The notes beneath the pieces are model-generated. The model ran no database searches and was not told where the DNA came from. It saw only the letters and a program-made list of their open reading frames with translations. A DNA stretch of 16,378 bases from Chromera velia (lineage: Eukaryota > Sar > Chromeraceae). Both the position numbers and the translations under genes were made by a program. The stretch is from NCBI GenBank assembly GCA_018398765.1, contig JAHBMJ010000709.1, forward strand, positions 106,574 to 122,951, in the 5' to 3' direction. Positions 1 to 9,400 of this stretch are shown one piece after another (the stretch's first letter is position 1; every line of letters begins with the position of its first letter).

Positions 1-380
1 CGCGGGAGAAAAGCCCGGCCGGGGGTGAGCGGATGCTGTGGATCTGAAGCCCATCTGATACACGCATGGCGCAAATTCAGCCTTTTGGGGCCGGGTTTTT
101 GGTGAAAGACTAGCATGCATATGGGCTGGGGTATTTTTGTTTTGTAAGTGCCCCCCGCTTCACTTTCCGGGGCCATAACCCCGGCGGATATGGTTCAGAA
201 AAGTACCTCCATGCAGACTAGCTAAGGCTGCAATAGGACTCCACCGGGGTTTCAATAGGGCTCCACTGAATTGGGCCCCAATATGGGGCTCCGCGCCGCG
301 CATAAGGCATGCCGGGGCCCTTTTCTTTTATTTTTTGATATAGGGCGCTCCAAGCATGTATGCACATATATACAGTTCCC

Positions 381-625
381 AAATGTAGAAACATCAATCA
401 GTAGGGCTCCAATAGGGCTCCATTAATATAAATGCCAGGAACAGAAAGACAGCTCGAGGTGGCCCGAGGGGTCTAATGACGCAGGTTGTGCTGCCAAGAA
501 GTATCACAAAGAAGATAAAAAGAATGGACCGTCTACAAAATACTCAGTGCAGGTCAGTCCTTTAGTCTTGGCATTCATATCAATGGAGCCCTATTGATTG
601 ATGTGGCAGGAGCGTATCTACATTT
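381..625. repeat. Imperfect inverted repeat (MITE-like) with GGGCTCC core
   Basis: The segment 381-437 is an imperfect reverse complement of 569-625. Both arms share, in order, AAATGTAGA, ACATCAATCA, TAGGGCTCCA and AATGCCA. The left arm has an extra AATAGGGCTCC unit and the right arm has an extra block of about 12 bases. The arms enclose 131 bases with no coding potential. This resembles a small non-autonomous DNA element or a hairpin-forming repeat. I could not identify target-site duplications with confidence. Confidence 0.5.
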
Positions 626-864
626 CGGAACTGCCCTTCAGTCTTTCACTCTCAGCTGTTCTCTAGATCTGTTCATTTCCTTCTGAATTTATAGAAAAGA
701 ATTGTAGATGATGTTCTATTGTTCTTATAGAAATGTGGGCAGTCACCCCGCAACGCATTTACATTTTGATAACAAAGAGGGGAAGTAGAGATGTAATCAG
801 AGAGTAGAGGGCTTCCCCTCTTGTAGATGTAACTTCCGGATAAAAAACACGGAAGATCTGACAA

Positions 865-1096
865 ACCTCCCTGAACCTAACTGCCCCTTAAAAAAATATG
901 ATCAAGATGATCTCTCTCTGCGACATTGTTTTTCAAGAGACCGTTCACATTTGCGGCGTAAATATTCAAAACACCGTCCAGATATGTGGCTTTAGGTTTC
1001 AAAACACCGTAAACGATCTGCGCCTGCGGCACAGACTTTCAAGCTTATCCAAAAATGCGGTTTAAACTTTCAAGTGGTAGTTAGGTTCAGGGAGGT
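865..1096. repeat. Short element bounded by 18-bp perfect inverted repeats
   Basis: ACCTCCCTGAACCTAACT at 865-882 is exactly reverse-complemented at 1079-1096. The interior carries internal direct repeats: TTCAAAACACCGT occurs twice (about 966 and 999) and ACTTTCAAG occurs twice (about 1033 and 1066). There is no ORF of note. The size (232 bp) and terminal inverted repeats fit a MITE-like element; which family it belongs to cannot be judged from this single copy. Confidence 0.5.
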
Positions 1097-1345
1097 CATC
1101 TGACAGCTTTAGGGAGACTAACAGCTGTACAGGCCCCCACTGAGGAGGGCGACTAGGCTTAAATGGCCTAAAAATTAATTTAAGACAGACTAGGAATTGA
1201 GACTTCATGTATGAATAAACCCTACATAAAATTTGTTTCAAAAAAAAAATTAAAGTGAAATTCTTAGATTATTCTCCTGTAGGGCCTATAGCTCCCGAGC
1301 TCATGCGTGCAGTTAATTTGGACGCACAAATCCTCGCGCGCCCTT

Positions 1346-1361
1346 CGCGCGCGCGCGCGCG
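1346..1361. repeat. (CG)8 alternating tract
   Basis: Sixteen bases of strictly alternating CG, flanked on both sides by further GCGCGC words (about 1334-1341 and 1365-1371). Such tracts can adopt Z-DNA. It lies about 300 bp upstream of the TATA-like box. Confidence 0.7.
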
Positions 1362-1668
1362 AATGCGCGCGAACAAACTTGTTTATTAATTTCTGTAAAT
1401 TTCTGCTAATAAAAAAAGGTTAAATAGTGAATGATGGCCGGTACATATTAATATTAATACATGCAGAGTTCAATGTGATTATAACACCGATATATTAATA
1501 TATGTTTAAACGCCTCATGCAGTGCGAGGAAAACAGGCTTATCGATCACTTTTCCGCCCTGCGTCTTTTTGCTCGTCCTTCAGCTTTTGGCATTGAAAAA
1601 TTGGGTGGTCGATCCCAATATGCATGAACGAGCGATGAGTCAGAAAGCTCCTGGCAGAAACATGAATC

Positions 1669-1676
1669 TATATAAG
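1669..1676 (+). promoter_or_regulatory. Possible TATA box of the sushi-array gene
   Basis: TATATAAG lies 162-169 bases upstream of the proposed start codon at 1838. Initiation about 30 bases downstream would give a 5' leader of roughly 140 bases. This rests on motif and position only; alveolate core promoters are often not TATA-driven, so it is tentative. Confidence 0.3.
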
Positions 1677-1725
1677 CAGATACCGGGACTTTGTCTTCAT
1701 TGGCTTCGAATCTGTCTTCCGGACA

Positions 1726-1794
1726 ATGTCTCCACGGGTCAAGAACATCCCATCTGAAGAGGAAGAAGAATTCCGGTTTACATTTTGTTTTTGA
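1726..1794 (+). other. Possible 22-codon upstream ORF in the 5' leader
   Basis: An out-of-frame ATG at 1726 opens a 22-codon reading frame that ends at a TGA (1792-1794), 43 bases before the proposed main start. If transcription starts near the TATA-like box it would be an upstream ORF able to dampen translation. It may equally be a chance occurrence. Confidence 0.25.
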
Positions 1795-1837
1795 AATCCT
1801 GCAGCGACTTGCTGAAACAAATTCACCGTCGGGTGGG

Positions 1838-1897
1838 ATGCGGAGGATCTCGCTCGCACTTTTTGCTGCTGCAGTTTTTTGTGGGTTCTTTGTCTTG
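1838..1897 (+). CDS. Exon 1: start codon and signal peptide
   Basis: Codes for 20 residues beginning [20 protein letters not shown]: two Arg and then a long hydrophobic core, a textbook secretory signal. It continues into TLPVSSSS of exon 2, where cleavage is likely. This is the first in-frame ATG. The donor is ttg|gtcagt (phase 0). A second GT four bases downstream (phase 1, exon end 1901) would be compatible with an acceptor at 3027 instead, so the exact junction is ambiguous. Confidence 0.65.
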
Positions 1898-2138
1898 GTC
1901 AGTCAGTCAATCAGTCATTCAGGCAGTTACCTACAGCCCCAGTTAGGCAGTGAGGCAGACAGGCAGTCTGGTAGTCAGTCCGTGAATATATATATAAGTC
2001 GCACATTGACTCAGTCTGTCACTGTCAGTCAGTGAGTCGGTCATTCAGTGATTCAGTGAGGTCCGTCAGCGAGTCAATCATTCAGTGAGTCAGTGGATCA
2101 GTGAGTCACTCCGTCAGTCAGTCAGTCAGTCAGTCAGT

Positions 2139-2169
<31 letters not shown>

Positions 2170-5100
2170 TCAGTCAGTCAATTTGCACGAAGTCAGTGAG
2201 TTGGTGAGACTGTGAATGAGTTAAACCATAGTGCACAAAGATGGAAAGCCCTGTCTGCGTCATTGTCACCAATCTGTTGTGTATCTGTCCACCTATATGT
2301 TCATTCGTTTACAACCCCCGTTGAGTCGTTGACGAGTCTCTTCGTTCCGTCGGTAAGTCAGTCGGTGACTTAGTCGGTAAGTCAGTCGGTGAGTCAGTTA
2401 TCCGGCCGTCCAATCAACCAATCGACCAGACAGACAGTCACTCAGTTAGTCAGTTGCATATCCATCCCAGTATTCCAGCCTTTCAATTATTCATCCATCC
2501 GTTCATTCATTCATTTATTCACTCATTCATTCATTCATTCACTCACTCATTCATTCATTCATTCATGCAGGCAGGCAGGCAGGCAGGCAGGCAGACAGAG
2601 AGTAGGACTGATAGACCATATCCTTCTTTCTTGTCCCTTCCTCTTGCTTTGTTTCTCATGATCGCAACTGGACGGACTGGCTGGCTGGCTGACTGACTGA
2701 CTGACTGACTGACTGACTGGCTGACTGGCTGACTGGCTGACTGGCTGACTGGCTGACTGACTGACTGACTGGCTGGCTGACTGACTGACTGACTGACTGA
2801 CTGACCAACAGGCAGGTTGTCTTGCTCCTGCTCTCTTTTCTGTCACTATGAGCCACTCAGTCAATCTGTCGTCCCGCATGCAGCCTTTCGCTCGATTTTC
2901 ACCGGCCGTCCTCTTTTCGACCGGTTGGCTTTGTATTCCCGCTGAGAGCCCATGTCAAACGCGGAAGTCCACAAATGCTCGCATATGAAATGCACAAGTA
3001 CACACGTGCCGATCGCTATATGTACAGAGAGAGATATATACACAAACATGCATGCGATGCAGACGTTGCCGGTCTCCTCGAGCTCCGTCGAGGGAACTTC
3101 CGGTTCCCAATCTGAGTCGCATGCTCACTCTCGCCATAAGCACAAGCACAAGCATAAGAAGCACAAGAGTGACAAGGAAAAGGGAGTGAAGAAGAAGAAG
3201 AAAGATGACCACAAAGAAGGTGAAAACGAAAATCTGTTGAGAGACAGAGAGGAAGACGGTGCAAGCACTGTGGACTTGGGGGGCGCTTCTTTCGTTGAGA
3301 CTTCCTCTTCGTCTTCTTCTTTCTCAGGTATGCAAGTTCAGAGGAATTGGTTTTCATCGTGTCCGTTTTTTTCCTTGTTTCCTTTTGCATTGTTTTCCCG
3401 TGCATTTGCTGATTGTTTTTTTTTTTGCTTATCCATTATGACTTGTTCTTTCTGTCTCTCTGTGGAAGCTTTTCTTACTCTCTCAGCATCCACTTAGTCG
3501 TCGTCTGCACAATTTTTTCCCCACTTTTTGGAATTTCTGATTCTTCTCTTTCTACTTCTACATAATGTCTTTTTTCATGACCTCTTGTTGTTTTTTAGAG
3601 GGTTCTTTTTCCATCTGCTTTCCGCCGAGAAGTGGCAGTGCCGTATCAGAAGTGATGACAGAATTCACGGATCGAAAAAAAGGGGTTTCTTTCATGAAGT
3701 TTGGGTGTAACGGTGATTTGCCTTCTTCTTCTTATTCTTCTTCTTCCTCTTTTTTTTCAGGTGCGCTTCTCCACCAGAGTAGAACGGGAACGCAGAGGAA
3801 GGGGAGGGCGGGTTCGCTGTCCTCCTCCGGTTCTGTCTCTGCCTCCTTGTTTTCCCCCCAGCAGTCCTCCCACTGCAGCCATTCTGTGATGAATCTCGTG
3901 GAGGGATTCCAGCTGAATGCAGAACCGGGAGGGGGGGGACAGGGGGGACTGATGACCGCAGAGGGAGGGGGGGGCGAGGAGGGGCTGGGGGGGCCGCGCG
4001 TGACGGCCTGGACGGACCCCTTCTACGCCGCCCCGATTTTTGAGGAGGAACCTGAGAAGGGCCCCCTCCTCGTCAAAGGGTCAGCCTATGGGCCCGCCCG
4101 CCTGTGGGCTGTGTGTTTTTGTTCGATTCTATGTGATGTATTGCTCGGGTGTCGCTGATCATTTCTTTGCATAATAAGGATGCCTGTCTTCTCTCAATTA
4201 AGAGAGATCTGATGTCTCATCATTCACGGACTCGCTTGTCTGCCTGCAGATCGAAAAATGGGAAGGGCTCCACCAACAGCACTTTGTTTGGAGAGTTTGC
4301 CGACATGTCTTTTCTTCAATTTGAAAACGGGGCGTACATGCTGACTCAGGCAGACTGCGTTCCCTTGGTGGTCTCTCATCAGGTTGAGAGGCGGCAGATG
4401 TCGATTTCGGTTTTTGTGCATTTGACTGACCTTCCTGTGGGGGAGAGAAGGGTTTTGCTGGACAACGGAAAGGGATTCCAGTTGGGATTTGTGGGCAAGG
4501 AGGGGGGAAGAATGGATTTTGGGGTTTTGGATCCAGAGAGAGTCGAGGACGATGTTGTGGCAGAAACGTGCTTCGGCGCTCCGTCTCTGTTCACCATCAG
4601 TCTTGCAGAGGGAAATGCGGAAGGAGGGGGGGAAGAAGGGGCGGTTGCGTTCAGGTTGTGGAAGATGGGGGCGGAGCTGTCGGCACACAGGGGGGACGAG
4701 ACTGTTGCTCAGGCGAGGAGGGGAGGGGTCAGGGGTTCTCAAAAGGGGGCAGAGAGACTTTTGGGTTTGGGGCCTCTGGCAGTCGGGTGTGACGTGAAGG
4801 GAGAGAACTGTTTGAATGGTTAGTCTTCGCGTTCGTAGGGCTCTTAGTCTTGTGTCCATCTTCCTTTTCGTTACCCCCCCTTTCGCTTCCTGTCCTTCTC
4901 AAGTCAGGCTGAAGGGATGAGGTGACTCAGACGCAGTCTTAATGGGATATCTCTCTTGGTATCCTTTTAAGTTCCCCTGCTTTGTTGGTATCCCCTTTGG
5001 GTCATCATCGCGGTACATTGGTTTTTGTTTTTCTGTAATTATGTCGTGCGTTTGGTATCGTAATTCGATTTTACGTTTGTATGTGTAATTGCACAATCCT

Positions 5101-6043
5101 GTGGCCGTCCTTGCCTCTTCTTTGCGGTTGTCATTGTAAGCGTGTAAGCATGCACCGATGATTGCAGCGCTGGTGAGCTACCTTCTATTGTCACGAGAAG
5201 AACTGAAGGACGCAGAGGAGGCCGCAGCACTTGCTGAGGAGATCTTGTCGGAACAACTGGGTGAGCGGCAGAAATCTACGTGTCTTTGTCGAATTGTATT
5301 TGGAGGATCTGTGTAGAATTTGCAATCTGTATGTACAACCACGCAGTTACTGATTCGCTCTTTGCCTGACAAGCTTAGAGACATCAATCCTCCATTTCGT
5401 TTCCATTGAGGCGGAATTTTCAAGTCAGAATGTCGAAACGTGCCTCTGCTGTTGATCGATCGGCTTTCTCAACGCATGTCTCCTTGAAAGTTTGGGAGGG
5501 GATTTGGGTGCGGAGACTCTCCCTGCCTCTCTGCCTCTGTCTCTTTGTCTTTCTCTCTCTGCCTCTGTCTCTTTGTCTTTCTCTCTCTGTCTCTGTCTCT
5601 TTCTCTCTATCTATCTCTATCTCTATCTCTATCTGCCTCTGTCTCTTTGTCTTTCTCTCTCTGTCTCTGTCTCTTTCTCTCTATCTATCTCTATCTGTAT
5701 CTGCCTCTGTCTCTTTGTCTTTCTCTCTCTGACTCTGTCTCTTTGTCTTTCTCTCTCTGCCTCTGTCTCTTTGTCTTTCTCTCTCTGCCTCTGTCTCTTT
5801 GTCTTTCTCTCTCTGTCTCTGTCTCTTTCTCTCTATCTATCTCTATCTCTATCTCTATCTGCCTCTGTCTCTTTGTCTTTCTCTCTCTGACTCTGTCTCT
5901 GTCTCTTTCTCTCTATCTATCTCTATCTCTGTCTCTTTGTCTTTCTCTCTCTGCCTCTGTCTCTTTGTCTTTTTCTCTCTGTCTCTTTGTCTCTTTCTCT
6001 CTCTCTCTCTCTCTCTCTATTTATCTATCTATCTATCTGTCTA

Positions 6044-6074
<31 letters not shown>

Positions 6075-9000
6075 CTATCCATCTATCTATCTATCTATCC
6101 ATCTATCTATCCTTCTGTCTGTCTCTCTCTCTCACACACACACACACAAACACACATGTTCCTAGGAGGAGTTTTGCGGCTGACAGCGCACGTACATCTG
6201 CGTCTTCAGGCAGATGGAAAGGCGAACCGTGGGGAATTTTGCAGTGCAAAATTGGATAAGAAAGCTTCGATGAATCTCTGCACGGAGATGTACATCACGG
6301 CAAGCATAAATGCGGTTTCTTCTCCCTCTGAAAATATCAATCGAGATATGATGAAATCTCGATGGTGGCCGGCAATCTACATGCAGACGTGAAGTCGCGA
6401 TGCGGCAACGGGCAGCTGGACGCAGGGGAGCAGTGTGACATGGAGGAAGGGGGGCTCGTTGCTTCCTCTTCCTCTTCTTCTGCTGGTGAAGACACGTCTC
6501 ATAGGTGCTCCTGTGGATGCGAACGTGGGTATACTTTGTGCGAGTTCTCTGCTTGTCGGCATCTTGCCTTCTTTGACGTCTCCGTTTGAGCAGGGATGCA
6601 CAAAGGTGTGCACACAAATTTGATTATCCTGACCATTATGGAGTCCTCTGAAGGGCAGAAGGAGAAAATGTGAAGTTGATGAACCCCAGTTGAGAACCGA
6701 ATTCCGCCTTTCTTTAACAACAGCTGAGCCTCCCTATAGCTCTTCTGTTTGTTTTTCTACCTTAATTTCTTTCTTCTGCTCTGCTCTGTTCTGCTTTCCT
6801 GTTGCCTGACTGAGTCTATGCAGTTGCGTGTCCGCCCCTTGCGGATGTCCTGGGGCCTGAGGAGTCTCGTCGTTACCGCATGGAGGGCTCAGATGCGAGT
6901 CTGTACAGGAGCGAGGTGAAGCTCTCCTGCAACCGCCCCTCGGGATTCAGATCAGACCCTCCACACATTCAGACAGAGTCGACCTTCTGCGGACTCTTCA
7001 GACCTGGTACGTGGGGGCGGGAGCGATTATGTCTCTCTCTTCTCGCGTCTTTTGTGTGTTGTTGAACTGCCGTGTGGTCTCATGCTTCTAATGCTAATGG
7101 AGTAAAGCTGACACTAACATGTTGTGGATGATTGCATTGATCTGCAGGTGAGTGGACTCCAATCGGTCTGAGGTGTCGGCAGAGCTGCAACCTTGAGAGA
7201 GAAGAATTCGCGAGGGCCCCCGGCAACGCCAAGTACCTCATCACCCCCCCGGAAGTTCTGAACGAGGGGGGGGGGCGTCTGGCTCACGGGGAGTCAGTGA
7301 CGATTCACTGCAGAGACCCAACAGCCCCCTCGGCGGGACAGGAGGACGGACAGATGCTCAGGTACGTTACCGTCTTGTTTTGCCTTCTTTTCTATTTGTT
7401 CCCTTTACCTCAGGTCAGAATATAGCCGAGTGCATGGAAATCAGATTTGAGAAGAATTACGAAGGGACACAGGACTGCATGAAGGTCTGAAATTGTAGTA
7501 CCCCCTATGCTCCTTTTTGTTATATATGTATTGTGTGAACATTTGTGCGTGTCTGCAGGTGTGTTGACGGAGTTCTGGAGCCCCGCACGCTTGAGTGTTC
7601 TGATGTTTGCTCAGCGTCTGATTTCCCGGTCTTGCAAGGACTCGAGCTAGAGGGGGGGGCAATGACGAATCTGCAACTCTCGGCCGCTCAGTGCAGACAG
7701 GGTTTCCGGCCCAGGGTTGCAAGGGAGAGAGACTCCGAGAGGAACGGAGAAGAGGGAAGTGAGGGGGAAGAAGAAAGATCCATTCACGCCCATTCAGATG
7801 ACTCAGAGCCTTTCAGCTGCAACGGGGGAGACTTCTCCGCTGCCTCCTTACAGTGCTTCAGTCAGTCTCTTTCGTCCTGATACTAGCTTTTGCTTAAGTG
7901 CATGCGCATGTGTATGTGTGCGTATGCACACATATGCAAACTTCCTCTCTTGCTGATACGAGACCTTTCTCAATGCAATGCCATACGAGCAGTTCAAGGT
8001 GACGCCATCGACAGGCAGAGTCGTCTTTCATTCATCCCTCTTCTCTCGTTGAAAGCGTTTTTGTTTCCAGCGCATGCGTCCTTCTCTGCCCTTCATGTCC
8101 GACGAAACCCAACGTGAGACATTTGCCTGTTGTGACAAACGCAAAGGAAGAAAGACGACACCAGCCAAATGTATGTGAGGCCGCCTCATTATGAACTTTT
8201 GTGACAATCGACAGCCAACTGCCAATTGGCCGAACGTTTTATCACAGAGACGTGCACGCACGCATATGAATGAGGGGTGTGTTCATGCAGAACCTTGTCC
8301 GGGTCTTCCCTCGGAGAGTCTGGACGGGCTGAAGGTGGAGCCTGTGGGGGGAGGGGTGAACTTTGTGACGGGGGGGTGATGCCTGACCTGGCGGTGGCTC
8401 CCGCGGGGTCTCTTCTGGGGGTGCACTGCAAGGCGGGGAGCGTGCCGATGTCACNGCAGACAGGGTTTCCGGCCCAGGGTTGCAAGGGAGAGAGACTCCG
8501 AGAGGAACGGAGAAGAGGGAAGTGAGGGGGAAGAAGAAAGATCCATTCACGCCCATTCAGATGACTCAGAGCCTTTCAGCTGCAACGGGGGAGACTTCTC
8601 CGCTGCCTCCTTACAGTGCTTCAGTCAGTCTCTTTCGTCCTGATACTAGCTTTTGCTTAAGTGCATGCGCATGTGTATGTGTGCGTATGCACACATATGC
8701 AAACTTCCTCTCTTGCTGATACGAGACCTTTCTCAATGCAATGCCATACGAGCAGTTCAAGGTGACGCCATCGACAGGCAGAGTCGTCTTTCATTCATCC
8801 CTCTTCTCTCGTTGAAAGCGTTTTTGTTTCCAGCGCATGCGTCCTTCTCTGCCCTTCATGTCCGACGAAACCCAACGTGAGACATTTGCCTGTTGTGACA
8901 AACGCAAAGGAAGAAAGACGACACCAGCCAAATGTATGTGAGGCCGCCTCATTATGAACTTTTGTGACAATCGACAGCCAACTGCCAATTGGCCGAACGT

Positions 9001-9367
9001 TTTATCACAGAGACGTGCACGCACGCATATGAATGAGGGGTGTGTTCATGCAGAACCTTGTCCGGGTCTTCCCTCGGAGAGTCTGGACGGGCTGAAGGTG
9101 GAGCCTGTGGGGGGAGGGGTGAACTTTGTGACGGGGGGGTGATGCCTGACCTGGCGGTGGCTCCCGCGGGATCTCTTCTGGGGGTGCACTGCAAGGCGGG
9201 GAGCGTGCCGATGTCACTCTCGGAGGGGAGAACGATGGCACAACCCTCTTTCCTGACCTGCGAGGGGGGGGAGTGGGCAGCTCTGCCGTTGGAGTGCAAA
9301 GGTGCATTTGTTTGTGTGTCCCTGTCCATCTGCCCCTCTCTGTCTTTCCCTCCCTCCCTCCCCCTCT

Positions 9368-9400
<33 letters not shown>

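Larger units (their letters stand above)
1..1837. other. Upstream non-coding region
   Basis: I see no convincing gene here: the open frames are short, lack domain signatures and look random. The stretch holds copies of a GGGCTCC word (258, 286, 404, 415, and inverted at 585), two MITE-like inverted-repeat segments (381-625 and 865-1096), an A10 run near 1241-1250, a CG tract (1346-1361), and AT-rich palindromes at about 1446-1459 and 1490-1503. Its last 170 bases probably contain the promoter and 5' UTR of the sushi gene. An upstream gene ending left of the window cannot be excluded. Confidence 0.6.
1898..3062 (+). other. Intron 1, filled with tetranucleotide repeats
   Basis: An 1165-nt intron from gtcagt to gatgcag. 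From 1898 to about 2810 it is mostly period-4 sequence whose unit drifts between CAGT, CAGG, CATT and GACT/GGCT; the remainder (about 2810-3062) is ordinary intronic sequence. Long open frames here on both strands (runs of Ser-Gln or Ser-Phe-Ile-His) are by-products of the 4-bp period and are not genes. Confidence 0.65.
7861..9053 (+). other. Intron 9 as given (1193 nt); about 430 nt if the duplication is an artefact
   Basis: From gtcagt to gttcatgcag, counted to the second exon 10 copy. It contains a partial exon 10 copy (8291-8454), an N (8455) and a partial exon 9 copy (8456-8623). If the duplication is collapsed, the intron is 430 nt and holds only ordinary sequence with GTGTGCGTATGCACAC-like words. 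Confidence 0.55.

Noticed and set aside
1255-1270. GTGAAATTCTTAGATT, resembling a conserved 18S rRNA stretch
   Set aside because: The match stops after about 16 bases and the flanks do not resemble rRNA; taken as chance.
2389-2879. Open frames on both strands rich in Ser-Gln-Ser-Val or Ser-Phe-Ile-His
   Set aside because: They are translations of period-4 microsatellites (12-base, four-codon cycles) inside intron 1, with no domain or codon signal.
3016-3405. Minus-strand frame of 129 codons opposite exon 2
   Set aside because: Shadow of the His/Lys-rich exon, low complexity, with no supporting splice or start context.
4224-4859. Minus-strand frame of 211 codons opposite exon 4
   Set aside because: Exon 4 on the plus strand shows a LamGL pattern with matching splice phases; the antisense product has no recognisable fold.
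5406-6165. Long plus-strand frames coding for Leu/Ser/Cys/Val repeats
   Set aside because: All three frames stay open because the CT minisatellite rarely contains stops; this is a repeat artefact, not a gene.
6166-6386. Candidate extra exon after the cctag acceptor at 6165, in frame with exon 5
   Set aside because: The frame has no recognisable domain, no in-phase donor before the exon 6 acceptor, and exon 5 joins exon 6 directly with correct phase and sensible sequence.
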